Source: Lonicera japonica
Lineage: Eukaryota > Streptophyta > Magnoliopsida > Dipsacales > Caprifoliaceae
DNA length: 64,000 bases
Assembly: GCA_021464415.1 (NCBI GenBank)
Contig: CM038465.1
Coordinates: forward strand, 20,367,839-20,431,838
Direction of reading: 5' to 3'
Of the stretch, positions 33,922 to 46,082 are shown in pieces; the stretch's first letter is position 1; each line of letters opens with the position of its first letter. A program made the position numbers and the translations under genes. A model generated the notes under the pieces. The model was not told the origin of the DNA, ran no database searches, and saw only the letters and a list, made by a program, of their open reading frames with translations.

Positions 33922-35115
33922 GTTGACGTCAATGAAAATGACATGAAGACTTTTTGAGATTTGTTAGATTTAGTTGTAATTATTCGATTTGGTTGTAAAA
34001 ATTAATTTTTTTTGGACTGTTTAAAAATTGTAATATTTATTTATATGGTGTTCTGGTACTGCCCAGATTAAGTGTTAAAAAAAATTGCAAAGGAAAACTG
34101 GACAAAATAGAGATTGCATTTTTGAAAGGAAAAAAAAAGAAGAGAACACTTGAAGACTCTCTATTTTGGGTCAGTAGGACTCTCGGGGACAACTGAAATT
34201 TAGGAGAAATTTCCCCCTGATCGACTCAACCGAATCATCACCCCGCTTGCGGGAGGTACATTTTTTATCACTCGCGAATCTCCTGTCAGCGAGTCAATTC
34301 CTATGTGCTCTAATTACTATGTGTTTATTTTTTAGCACATTTATTTTGAATGGAGAATGATGAATAATTGGACCTAAAGCCTAGCCCGGCTATTAAAACG
34401 AGTTGGGATTTTATCACCCACTCAATCGCTTATCCATTTGCTTGTGATCCTAAGCCGTCATTAATTAAAATCAACTCACTAGCAAGAAAAATAGGATTCG
34501 GTGTTCATAGGACCTCTAAAGAAAAGAAGCGATCGGTAGCCACTCCAATGAGCTCTTCCAAGCCAATGGTAGATTGACTAGTTGGTATTTAAGTGGTGCC
34601 TTTGTGACCCTCCAACGTATTAGTCCTTCGGCCCTGATTTGGGAGAATTTAATTGGTAAGCTTCTCGGACATTTTTTATTGTTCGTTTCGATCAAATCTG
34701 GACAAGAGTAGAAGCACAAAATTTTCTATCAGGTGGTGTCAAAGAGCTCGCGCTTTCCCACCAGCGAATAATTAAAATTGACTACCCTTTCACTAAATTG
34801 AAGATAAGAATTGGTTATATGCTATCTAGGAATTCTTTCCTTTATTAGTGTACGTCAACCAATTAGGATTGTAGTCATTTTGTGTCCTGTTTTCTTGAAC
34901 CATCCATCTATTCTTTTTGGAAAGCCAAAATTTCACAATATTTATCTCATTGGATGTGAAAGTCCAAAAGGCTACTAAACCGATCACGTAGCAATTCAAC
35001 TCTTGATTCACGAGATACGGATCTCTGTGATCTTATAGTTGACCTCACCCCATTTTCCATAGTCTCGAGTCCAAGTTCACCCACATCTCCCATCGTTCAA
35101 ATTCCCCATCCGAAA
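33922..35115 (+). other. Untranslated leader of the Athila-like element
   Basis: About 1.2 kb between PBS and gag without a supported gene. Long gag leaders are common in this lineage. Confidence 0.6.
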
Positions 35116-36860
35116 ATGGCGGAAGAACGTCCATTGAAGGATTACTTTGCTCCTATCACTGCAAATCCTTCATCTTGTATTGTCCTCCCTGCTACTACCG
35201 CAACTCATTTTGAAATTCGTCCTGCGACGATTTCAATATTACCCAATTTTCATGGCTTAGACCGAGAGAGTCCATATCCTCACTTGGGAAAATTTCTCAA
35301 TGTCTGTGCAACCTTTAAGAACCAAAATCTAAATGATGAGAATGTTCGGTTAAGGTTGTTCCCTTTCTCCCTTCATAATAAAAGCTTCGTTGTGGCTTAA
35401 TTCTTTGCCACAAGATTCAATTCGCTCATGGGATCAATTGGCCAAAAAGTTCATGTCTAAATTCTACCCAATGAATCGAACAAATGAAATGCGTCAGTCT
35501 ATCCAAGATTTTCGTCAAAAGGACAATGAACAGTTTTATGAAGCATGGGATAGATTTCAGGATTTCATTATCAAATGCCCTCATCACGGCATTGATAAAA
35601 GTCGTCTAGTCCAATGTTTTTATAATGGTCTCAATCCCACTTCTAGTAACATGATAGAGTCCAGGCATAAGGGAAAGTTCATGCACCTCACTCCAACTGA
35701 AGCCTACACATTTTTAACTGAATTAGGATAAGATTCACAGCAGTGGGATGCTTCTAATGAATTTTCTAGGTCTGACCCAAGTCTTAGAACTGGTGGTAGG
35801 TATGAAATCAAGAGTGACCCAGAATTAAAGAATTTAATGCAAGGTTTCAACCAAGGTTTAACAGCTTTGACCAAAACAGGGGAGGCTTTAGCCTGTTCAA
35901 TGCAAAAGCAAACTGTTGAACCTACTCCAATCATGAGTGTCCATAGTGAGCCCAACACATTTTCATGCACTGTCTGTTCTAGTGTACAACATACCGCTCA
36001 CTCATGCCCAACCTTCTTTCCTGAACCTGAGCCAATTATGGAACAAGCCTTTGAATTCAACAACTTTAGGAAACCCAATTCAGCTAGTTTCAGCCAGACA
36101 TACAATTCTGAGTGGAGGAACCATCCTAACTTCTCTTGGAAGCAAGATCAATCTTCGAATCCACAACATTCGCAACCTCAAATTAGGGGTCCTCCAGGTT
36201 TCCAAGCCCAAGCTAGGCAGAACCCAAATTAGTTTCCAAATGATCGCCATCGTTTTTCACATCAAAATGGAAACCATTCAGGAAATCAACAGATTGTCCA
36301 TTCATCTAGTCATTCTTATGGCTCTGCGCCTCAGTTAAGTGCTAGTAGAGAGTTGGTTTCTCAACTTCCATATGCTGCCCCTCAACAACAATCGAAATCA
36401 GCTCTTGAAGACCTTATGTTGCAGATTCTCATGCAGCAGCAACAAACTCTTAATGCCCATACACAAAGCATCTCTCAAGCAATCCAACAAATGCAACAAC
36501 AGTTGAGTCAATTGACTGCTGAGAGAGACAGGGGTAAATTCCCTAGTCAACCAATTGCTAATCCAAAAGGTAATGGCAAAGAGCCTGTGTATGAGGTTGG
36601 TTCCTTTTCTGGTCAAGACCAATTTCATGGTGAGTTGAAGTCTGTCACCACCTTAAGATCAGGACGACAAATTGATAATCATGTTGAAATGCCTAATGAT
36701 TCCATTGAGAATGATACATCTGTCATTCCCAAATTCCCTCATAGAGAACCAGAAGTTGTGGTTCAAAATTCAAATCTGTCAAAGGAGGATTCCAAAGTTT
36801 CACTCAAGAAAAAAGAAGGGACTCAACCTAAGGAAACAATTTATGTGCCCCGGGCACCCT
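35116..36860 (+). pseudogene. Gag of the Athila-like element, broken
   Basis: It begins M-A-E-E-R-P-L-K at 35116. A one-base shift near 35390 moves the frame just before W-L-N-S-L-P. The capsid core continues with F-M-S-K-F-Y-P and E-A-W-D-R-F, with a stop at 35729-35731. A Cys/His-containing segment (C-T-V-C...H...C) near 35970 and H-P-N-F-S-W and G-P-P-G-F motifs characteristic of Athila gag follow. Another stop (TAG) is at 36230-36232, then a Gln-rich region at 36360-36530. At least three disruptions make it non-functional. Confidence 0.85.
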
Positions 36861-39390
36861 TTCCTGATAGGTTAGCATTAACCACCAAAGCAAAGCACTT
36901 TGATGAGATTAAGGAAGTGTTCCAAAATGTTCATATCAACATTCCATTCCTTACTGCCATCAAGCAAATCCCTTCGTATGCTAAGTTCTTGAAAGACTTG
37001 TGTACTGTCAAGCGGAGGACAAATGTCCCACATGATGCTTTCATAGCCGAACAGGCTACATCTGTCATTCAAAAAAAGATTGTTGTCAAATACAAAGATC
37101 CTGGTCGTCCTACGATCCCATGCAAATTAGGTAACAAGTATTCAACTCACGTGTTACTTGATTTAGGAGCCAGTGTCAATTTGTTACCATATTCTCTCTA
37201 CCAAGAGTTGGGCTTGCAAGATATGAAGCCCACTCGAGTCACTTTGCAATTGGCAGATCGTTCTGTCTAAGTCCCCCGAGGAATTATTGAGGATGTTTTG
37301 GTTAAGGTGTCTGACTTTTATTATCCAGTTGATTTCATAGTTCTAGACACCCAGCCCTCTGATGAAAACTCCATCCCGATCATTTTGGGACGTCCTTTTC
37401 TTGCCACTGCAAATGCGCTCATTAACTGTAGGAATGGGTCTATGACTCTTACCTTTGGTAATTTAACAGTGGAAGTCAATATTTTTCAACTCATGAAAGA
37501 GCCATCTGATGTTGAAATGGTAGAAGAAGTGTGTGTTATCGATAGTCTTGTTCAAGAAATGGTGGACCATTCTTATCTTGATGACCCTATCCAACAATGT
37601 CTGAATTTTCTTGAATCATATTTTGATTTAGATAATGCCATGGATAGTGTCAATTCTTTGTTAGACTCCACCATTTTGATAGACATTGATAAATGGATCA
37701 CTGAGAATGAAACTTGGACAGATTGCTTTGAATCTCTTCATCTCGAACCAATTCTTGGTATAGATACTGGCCCTAACAATGTGGCTAAGTCTGATTGCGA
37801 GTCCATGCTTGCAACTATACCTGAAACTGAGTTCACCAATGTTCATGATTCACAAAAAAGTTTGGACCTAAAGCCATTGCCTTCTGAGTTGAAATATGTC
37901 CATTTAGGTTCAAATCAAACTCATCCGGTCATCATTGCCTCCGACTTGACTTCCGAGCAAGAAGTAAATCTAGTCGATGTTCTAAGAAAGCACAAATCTG
38001 CCTTGGGTTGGAACATATCTGACCTTAGAGGTATCAGTCCGACTATTTGTAGTCATCGCATCTATCTGGAAAATGGTGCAAAAACTTCTCGTGAGCCACA
38101 ATGTCGATTGAACCCAGTCATGAAAGAGGTTATTCAATCAGAAGTCCTTAAGTTGCTTAATGTAGGAATCATATACCCTATCTCTGACAGTAAATGGGTC
38201 AACCCCATTCATGTTGTTCCAAAGAAATCTGGTGTCACTGTTGTAAAAAATAGTGATAATGAGCTAGTCCCAACCAGAATCTCAACTGGATGGCGTGTTT
38301 GTATTGATTACCGAAAGCTAAATAGTGTCACAAGGAAATATCATTTTCCTCTTCCTTTCATAGACCAAATGCTTGAGCGACTTGCTGGACATTCTTTTTA
38401 TTGTTTCCTAGATGGATATTCTGGGTACAATCAAATTCCCATCGATCCTCAAGACCAAGAAAAAACTACTTTCACATGTCCATTTGGCACATTTGCCTAT
38501 TCACGCATGCCATTCGGCTTGTGCAACGCACCTGCGACTTTTCAAAGGTGTATGATGAGCATTTTCAGTGACATGGTGGAACGATCTTAGAGGTCTTTAT
38601 GGATGATTTCTCTGTGTATGGCTCATCCTTTGATCAATGCCTATCTCATCTGACCATGGTGCTAGAACGATGCCAAGAAAAGAATTTAGTTCTTAATTGG
38701 GAAAAATGCCATTTCATGGTAAAAAAAGGTATTGTTTTGGGACATGTAATCTCTTGCAAAGGTATTGAGGTCGATAAGGCAAAGGTTGATTTAATCTCCT
38801 CTTTACCAGCTCCTAGGTCAATTAAGGACATCCGTTCTTTTTTAGGGCATGCAGGTTTCTATCGGCGATTTATCAAGGATTTTTCTAAGATAGCCCGACC
38901 TTTGACTAACCTTTTTTCGAAAGATGTGCCTTTTGTCTTCAATGAAGCTTGTGTCACTGTTTTTGAGCGTCTTAAATCTGAGTTGATCTCAGCTCCGATT
39001 ATTCGACCTCCTGATTGGGATCTCCCGTTTGAAATCATGTGCAATGCATCTAATTATGCCATTGGGGCTGTTTTGGGGAGAGAGTTAATAAACGTTCTCA
39101 TGTGATTCATTATGCTAGCAAAACTCTCAATCCAGCCCAACTCAATTACACAACAACTGAGAAAGAATTGTTGGCGGTAGTCTTTGCCCTCGATAAATTT
39201 CGTGCATACCTTCTTGGATCTCCAGTCACTGTGTACTCTGATCATTCGGCATTAAGGTACCTTCTAAGCAAAAAAGATGCCAAATCTCGCCTCATCTGTT
39301 GGATCCTCTTGCTCTAAGAATTTAACTTGGCAATCAAAGATAAAAAGGGTACTGAGAATGTGGTCGCGGACCACCTGTCTAGACTCACTG
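36861..39390 (+). pseudogene. Protease, reverse transcriptase and RNase H of the Athila-like element, broken
   Basis: Protease: the catalytic aspartate lies in D-L-G-A-S near 37160, and I-I-L-G-R-P-F-L follows near 37380. A stop at 37268-37270 separates the two halves. RT: W-R-V-C-I-D-Y-R near 38295 and M-P-F-G-L-C-N-A-P near 38510, then a frameshift near 38590 just before F-M-D-D near 38600, the polymerase site. RNase H: F-E-I-M-C-N-A-S near 39030, where the first catalytic Asp is replaced by Asn, then a frameshift near 39080, then E-L-L-A-V-V and Y-S-D-H. A TAA interrupts at about 39315. The order is normal for Ty3/gypsy. Confidence 0.85.
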
Positions 39391-39572
39391 CTATGTCTGA
39401 AAATGACCATTTGCCTATATCCGAGTCATTCCCTGATGAGCAACTTTTTGCTATTTCTCAGTCACCATGGTTTGCTGATATTGTCAACTTTCTTGTCACA
39501 AACCAAATTCTCATTCATTGGACAAAGCAAGACAAGTCCAAATTCATGTCCATGGTCAAATACTACTCATAG

Positions 39573-40760
39573 GATGATCCTTTTCTCTTCAAGTATTGTC
39601 CTGATCAAATCATCCGTAGATGTGTCCCCGAGTTTGAGCAAAATAAGATCCTTTCATTTTGTCATAACCATGCATGTGGTGGCCATTTTAGCTCGAAGAA
39701 AACTGCTGCAAAAGTTTTGCAAAGCGGGTTCTACTGGCCCACCCTTTTTTGCAACGCTCATGAATTTTGTAAAGCCTGTCCAAATTGTCAACAATTAGGA
39801 CGACTATCTCGAAGGCATATGATGCCTCTCACTCCCATCTTGATCGTGGAGATCTTCGATGTTTGGGGTATCGACTTTATGGGGCCATTTCCCCCATCTC
39901 ATGGTTTTAAATATATCCTTATGGCAGTCGATTATGTCTCCAAGTGGATAGAAGTGATACCCTGTTACACAAATGATCATCGAGTTGTTGTGAAATTCCT
40001 AAAAGAATATGTCTTTGCTCAGTTTGGTACTCCAAGAGCCATCATCAGTGATAACAGTACACATTTTTGTAATCGTATCTTTAAGAATCTCATTAAGAAG
40101 TATGGCATAACCCATAAACTTGCTTTGGCGTACCATCCACAAACCAATGGTCAGGTAGAAGTTTCAAATCGTCAGATTAAGCAAATTCTTGAAAAGACAG
40201 TCAATCCAAGTAGGAAAGATTGGTCTTTGCGACTCGCAGATGCTCTTTGGGCATACCGCACTGCCTTCAAGACTCCTATAGGCATGTCCCCTTATCGCTT
40301 AGTCTTTGGTAAGCCCTGTCACCTTCCAGTCGAACTTGAGCACAATGCATACTGGGCTATCAAGACCCTTAACTTTGATCTTGATAAAGCAAGTGAGCAA
40401 AGAAAGTTGCAACTCAATGAACTTGAGGAATTAAGAAATGATGCTTATGATATGTCTAAGAAATACAAGGACAAAATGAAATGGATTCATGATCATAGTA
40501 TATTGCGGAAAGAGTTTCATCCTGGACAGAAAGTGTTGTTGTATAATTCTCGTCTGCAGCTCTTTCCTGGTAAATTAAAAACCAGATGGGAAGGACCTTT
40601 CACTATCCAATCTGTCACACATTATGGTGCCATCACTGTTGAAAATCCAAAAGATGGTACTACTTTCCAAGTCAATGGTCAAAGATTAAAACCATTCTTA
40701 GAGCTAGATTCATCTCTAGTAGAGCAAATTGACCTTGTTAATCCCATATACCCTGAGTAA
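39573..40760 (+). pseudogene. Integrase of the Athila-like element
   Basis: The zinc-binding H...H...C...C region runs from about 39665 to 39790 (H-N-H-A-C-G-G-H-F ... C-P-N-C). The catalytic core has Asp in G-I-D-F-M-G, Asp in I-I-S-D-N and Glu in N-G-Q-V-E-V. The C-terminal domain ends near 40760 with a stop at 40758-40760. This is the best-preserved part, open from 39717, but it is cut off from RT by stops at about 39570 and upstream. Confidence 0.85.
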
Positions 40761-42648
40761 ACATCATACTAAGGGGTTGTTGTTATCTTTCCGCCCTCTC
40801 TGTACGCTTATTCTAGCTCTATCATTTTTGAGGGTGTGTCCGCTTTGTCTGGCTAAAGACATTAAACTTAGCGCTTCTGGGAGGCAACCCATTAAGTGTG
40901 TTTCTGAGTGCCATTCTTATCCTGTTTGGGGGTGGTTTTTACTAATCCACCCATGAGTTATATATGATAGACTTGTGCAATTGTTTCTGTGTCTTTTGCT
41001 TATCCAGATTATGATGGATACTTTTCACGGCTCATCTTTCGAATCAGGTAATTACGGTAATTTTTCTAACCTTATGCTTACATTTATATATTTCATCTTT
41101 AGCATCGAGGACGATGTTCTCTTTGTTTGGGGGTGGGATTTTACCAAATTAGTTCCCTTTTCGAAAATTGATTTAGAAGCAACACATTTTCATTTATTAA
41201 AAAAAATAAATTCTTTCTTTCTTTTAAAAAGTTTTTGGCGATTCAGTATGTTATCCATGATGAGATTGAATGACGATGGTCCACTTTTTAGAAGTCAAGG
41301 AATCACAATGTCTAATGTGAGTCTTATAAGCTTTAACGATACCTTTATAGGCATATAAGCACTATCAATTCTTAGAGTTCACACATCTTTGCACAACGGT
41401 TATATCTGCAGTATGTGATTCTCTAATAATCTAAAAAGAATACTTGTGGAGACTTAAACCCGTGAGTTTAGAGCCTTTTACCTTGTAGAGAGTTATACGC
41501 AAACTCTGAGTCACGAGATGACTTAACTTCATTTGGATATCGTCATTAATATCGTTGCATGATCTCATTATTCTTTCATATTTGGCTGACCACTGAGAAT
41601 GACATTCTTTTTAAGTTGTGAAACTTTTACCTAGTCAAAACAAAAATTGCCAGATTAAACCTTAGAGATGACATTAGGCCATCATTGCCAAAATAATCCT
41701 ACCATTTATTTCATGACCAATCCTTGTGTTTGAGAAAAGTATGGTTGATATGACAAAAGAAATTATTGTTTTCACCATGCAATCGTTTCAAATCGCATAA
41801 AAAAAAGAAAAAAAGAAAAAAAAAGGAAGAAGAAAAAAAAATGCGATCAACAAAAGAGCGTGAAAACAAGTGATATTAGAAAAGTCCAAACTCCTTAGAA
41901 AGTCTTCAACCTTCTTATACACACATCAACACTCCATTTTCCCTCATTCCACCCCATATAAAAGACCTAGTTGATCTTTGGTGCGGTAGTGTTTGTTAAG
42001 GTAATATGTTTAAACAGCTTGACATTCTCACATGGTGGTTGGCATTCCTTTTATGAGATCAAATTCTTTCTAATATCCGTCTTTCTTATTTATGCATGTG
42101 AGTTATTTGCTTTGTGTGCATCTACTCTTATCACTCACATGTAAAGAGAGAAACAATTAGCCATATCTCGGAGTGATTCAATTTTGAGAGAATATATCTA
42201 GTGAGATTTGAAGTCGAAGCGTAAATTCTCTAAGGCAATATAGGGAATCACATCAAAATTATTTAAATGCCGGTTGCAAACATTGAATCTTAAGAAGGAT
42301 TGTGCCATTTTGGTATTGTATAGCATACAAGCTTCTATTAACTTCTATATATGGATGATTCATTGTCTTCTCTATAGCTGGATACTTAATATTTCCCTAA
42401 GGCAAAATAAGAGAAAGTATCGCCGAAAATAATTTTTTTGTAAATACGTTTTGGAAGTTTATGTGTGTCTTCACTGCAAACCCTTACGAGACTTCACTCG
42501 TCCTCTTTGGGAGACTTAGAGGTTTAAAAGGCTTGTTGCACATGCTAAGTGAAATCGAGAATCACCAAGGAAAGTGGTTCGTTTTGGCTCCTTATCTATT
42601 ATCTCTCTTTTTGCTTGCGGACTAGCAAAATGCTGTTTGGGGGTAGTG
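40761..42648 (+). other. Non-coding 3' region of the Athila-like element with G-rich tracts
   Basis: Three (T)GTTTGGGGGT tracts occur near 40923, 41127 and 42634. The last is the polypurine tract directly before the 3' LTR. A frame at 40975-41358 (127 codons) shows no envelope or other domain and is probably chance. Some Athila elements carry an env-like gene here; none is recognisable. Confidence 0.7.
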
Positions 42649-43035
42649 TGATAAACACCCAAAACTGTTATTTTTAATTCCCCAAATGCAGAAATTTAAG
42701 TGTCAAAAATTACATTATGTTATCTAATGTTGACATTTAGTTGTTTTGCAGGTTCTTGTCTTAATTGATATAATTAAATGCTTAACTTTGTTGAATATGT
42801 GAGACAGGACACTTAAAGTTCCTCGGATAGTTTTTAAAGCATAACATTTTTCTCGGAACTCCGAATCATACGTTTCTTGAGCCTAACATCAAGAGAATTT
42901 TGAGAGCTACAACTTTCCAGTTCAACACTTTTCCAAATTCGTCCATCTTCATATCCGAAATTGCATTACAACATTCTGGCAGCAAAAGAAAAAAAAAAGA
43001 GAAAAATATCCCAAAAGTGTGTGTGCCCACTCTCA
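42649..43035 (+). repeat. Truncated 3' LTR of the Athila-like element
   Basis: About 385 bp matches the start of the 5' LTR, from TGATAAACACCC to AAAAGTGTGTGT. After that the two sequences part. Confidence 0.85.
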
Positions 43036-43415
43036 TATCCGAAATTTCTCCTTATACTAAAAAATCTAACCTCGGCACCACTGTACACCTCTCTTCTCTC
43101 AAGATCTCTTCCACCTCCTTATCATCGATCTCCGTAAATCATAGTAACAAATCTTACCTCATCTCCTCTGCAAATCTCTTATGCCGCTGCACTTCTTCTC
43201 TTTGATACTATGTCCCTCCCTTTTCTCTCTTTATGCGTACACTCCTTAATTTAGGGCTTCAAAATCAATGGCATTTACCATCAACAGATAGGAAGAATTG
43301 AAGCCGGTGCTGCAAAAAAGGGAAAATTGGAATCATAAACAATAGCACAAGGAAGAATATGAGTGGGAGGAGGAGGGTAAACTAGGTATTTTAAGCGGCT
43401 AATTTTTCAGCTTTC

Positions 43416-43447
43416 AGTTTTAAGTGGCAAATTCGCCACTTAAAACT
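43416..43447. repeat. Perfect inverted repeat (hairpin)
   Basis: AGTTTTAAGTGGC and GCCACTTAAAACT are separated by 6 bp. A second inverted pair, AAGTTTTCAGATTT and AAATCTGAAAACTT, follows at about 43480-43555. Both lie in a non-coding stretch, possibly the inside of a small TIR element. Confidence 0.8.
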
Positions 43448-43565
43448 TTTACTGGAATTTTTCTAGTTTTAAGTGGTAAAAATTAAGTTTTCAGATTTAA
43501 GTTTTGCTAAACAGACAACTTCCAAACCACTGAAATCTGAAAACTTTAAGTTTTCAAATTTCTAG

Positions 43566-43842
43566 TGGGCAAAATTAAGGCATAATATTTTCGTAAACGA
43601 AAAATAACACCTGACATTTCAAATAAATGACAAACATGTGTGATCAAATTGCAACGCTTTTAGTATAAATGTCGCTAATTGATGACACATGTTATAAATG
43701 TCGTAAAGCTTGTGCCACATATTTTTCTATTCGTCAAATAGTACCCAATCTAACTCTACAAATGTCGCGATATGTACATATGCCGATATTTTTTAAAAGT
43801 GTCGAGAAATAAATGTCGCTAAAAATAGTTTTTCTTGTAGTT
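43566..43842 (-). mobile_element. CACTA-type right end with AAATGTCG subterminal repeats
   Basis: The reverse complement begins AACTACAAGAAAAACTAT at 43842, then several CGACATTTAT / AAATGTCG motifs in both orientations back to about 43570. Motif and terminus are like those at 21751 in opposite orientation. Adjoining 3 bp are AAG here and TAG at 21748-21750, so a common insertion is possible but unproven. Confidence 0.5.
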
Positions 43843-44700
43843 AAGAGGTTCATCCTGCGATTTCATGGCTATAAAGAGCAGAACTTCGTGTTCAACCAGC
43901 ACGGTAGAAGAAAATATTAGTGAACTGTACTTTTGCTTTGTCCAAAAAATGTAAAACTTTCAAACCACCTCATCTAACCATCGACCGTTTTTGCACTAAA
44001 TTTATGATACCAAAATCGCCAATTTTGTGTTTCCACTGCCCGTTTTTGTTCAAATTTGATTTAAATCATTTTTTAACCTATTTGAATTAAATTCTGGTTT
44101 TTAATTTATATTTCTAAACTCACTTTTAATAAAAGGTTTTCTAGTGTTAAGCATTACTTCATTTTAACAAATAATTGTTTTTGGTAAAATTAAGTAATGC
44201 CAATTGCTTCCATAATTAGTATTAGTACATATAGTTCATTCATGCATGAATTATTAAAAAAAATACGAATTAATGAGATCAATTAGCTTGTGGAAAGTAG
44301 GCTAATTTTTAAAGAAAAATTAATTAGAAAAGGATTCCCGGTCCACCAAATTGACTGTTGTGTTGCCCGGAACTTATGGATACCCCTAGCGCTTTTTATT
44401 CTTAATTTTAATTAAATATTTTCACGCATTTAATTAATTTAGCACTTTATTTTTAGTGTTTATTTTATTTAGCTTTATTCCATATCCATTTTATATTAGT
44501 TTGGTTGCTTTTAGCATAGTAATGTTTCACTACTTTTAGGATTAATTTTAGTTGTATGTTTTCTTTAGTTTTATTGTTGCTAGTTATTTTAGCTATCAAT
44601 TTACATTCCATTTTTTTTCCATATTTCATCTTTTCTATATTTTTCTTATCCTCCTCTTGAAAGAGACTTTCCTAACTCAAGGAACTACCCTCCTCCCCGT
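43843..44700. other. Intergenic or LTR debris, no gene seen
   Basis: AT-rich. The T-rich part from about 44390 leads into the LTR-like fragment at 44701. Confidence 0.45.
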
Positions 44701-44757
44701 TGATCGACCTCGGACTTACCGAGTATTTATTACTTGACCAACCACCTACACTTAGGT
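44701..44757 (-). repeat. LTR fragment related to the sequence at 63774
   Basis: On the minus strand CCTAAGTGTAGGT, GTCAAGTAATAAATACT and CGGTAAGTCCGAG follow one another. The sequence at 63774-63840 has the same order with about 80% identity. This sequence type occurs at LTR ends of plant gypsy elements. Confidence 0.5.
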
Positions 44758-44839
44758 GTAATAACTCGAGTTGTTTTTGCCGAGTCATGTGTAATACCCC
44801 GTATCTTAATGCTTCATTAATTGTCATATTAACACTATT

Positions 44840-45760
44840 AACTTTGCACATGAGCTACCCGTCGCGTCCTTAGGTGGAACAGTTTGGGTGAGTATCTCCA
44901 AACTTTGCACACGATTGAGAAGAGAGGGCATTCCACCCATCTTCTCCATTAGAGATCCAACATTCCTTTCGAGGGCCTCGATTCGCTAATTATTAATTCC
45001 CATCATAATGTAGCAAGATACACAAACTAGGTTTCACAAGGTAGCAATCGAATCAATTCCTCTGATACCAACTGTCACGTACGGGGCGTCCTTTGATGAC
45101 CCAAAGGACGCCGCGTGATCGACGGGGATAACCGTTAGCCCAGTTGCATTTGCTAGAAACTATTTGCATTCAACAACCAACATGAAACAACAATAATTTA
45201 AAGAGAGCTTGAACATAAATTGAATTACTTCATTGCGAGAAATATGATTACATGGAAAGCTATTACAATATGAAAGAAAGTAAGAGCTTGAAACAAAGTG
45301 CTAAACAACGAGCATTAGTAGACAACTCGAATGTGAGGTAGATAGTCTTATCCTCACATATAACCACTTAATCAAAATACCAAAGTTGTAGCAGTGCACG
45401 TTGGGTCTTACAAGTTACAAGAAAATAATTACAAAGGAAATAAAATACAATTACAAAGGAAATTCCTAAATCTAGTTACATGAAAACAATATTTACATAT
45501 AAGAAGCCTATGCACAATTCTAGAATTAGATGATACTTGGCAACTTGTTGTTGTTGGTGCTGCTGGATCACCTGTTGAGCCATGCTACGCTCGGGCGCGT
45601 GCACGGTATTAACGAAGTGTAGTCGGTCACGAATGTTATTGTGAGGCACTCCGTGACACTTAGCCATGATGGCTACATAACATGGTCCACATTGAGGGAC
45701 TCTACTATCTTAGCAGCACATACTCTGATCCGGTAGGTGGACCATGTGAGCCGGTAGGTG
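44840..45760 (-). mobile_element. Remnant of a minus-strand gypsy element: LTR, PBS and start of gag
   Basis: TGTCACGTACGGGGCG at 45074 is the inner end of an LTR. Just inside it (lower coordinates, minus strand) stands GTTGGTATCAGAGG, an iMet PBS. The minus strand from about 45000 to 44850 reads an R-I-E-A-L-E-R-N-V-G-S-L-like coiled-coil start of gag, then breaks off. The LTR runs to somewhere near 45760. A duplicated CCGGTAGGTGGACCATGTGA lies at about 45740-45780. No pol remains. Confidence 0.45.
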
Positions 45761-46082
45761 GACCATGTGAGGCGGCATATTCTACTCATCAAAGTGGTTT
45801 TGTAGGGATGACTGTTTTGGAAGCTGCAAACTCTGAACCTTTGTGAATGTGTGCAGCAAAAATTCTAGGAGTTAATGTTCCTATTGGATGGAACAAAAAA
45901 GTGATAATCATCGAATGTAAGATGAACGGTTGAGAAAAATTAGTGACTATAATTTAGCGAATATATGGCATCCTTAAGATGAAGAATTTGGTGATGATAT
46001 ATATAATCTTTTTTCACAGTTTCATGCAACGAAACATTAAAAGAATCAATGACGTTGGAAAACATCTTCCCGCAATACTAGA

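Larger units (their letters stand above)
31778..43035 (+). mobile_element. Athila-like Ty3/gypsy retrotransposon, defective
   Basis: The 5' LTR is at 31778-33901, interrupted by a solo LTR. The PBS TGGCGCCGTTGCCGGGGA at 33904-33921 is the one typical of Athila/Tat elements. Gag, protease, RT, RNase H and integrase remnants run from 35116 to 40760. A non-coding tail of about 1.9 kb follows, and then the first about 385 bp of a 3' LTR from 42649. The TGATAAACACCC start is shared by both LTRs. The 3' LTR loses similarity near 43035, so the right end is missing and no target duplication can be shown. Frames are broken at many places. The LTR parts in common differ at roughly 3-4% of positions by eye, much older than the CRM-like insertion. 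Confidence 0.88.

Noticed and set aside
40975..41358. 127-codon frame after the Athila integrase, a possible env-like gene
   Set aside because: No signal peptide, transmembrane layout or composition of an envelope protein; a G-rich PPT-like tract runs through it.
45476..45667. 63-codon minus frame with a Gln run
   Set aside because: Lies inside an LTR remnant and has no recognisable domain.
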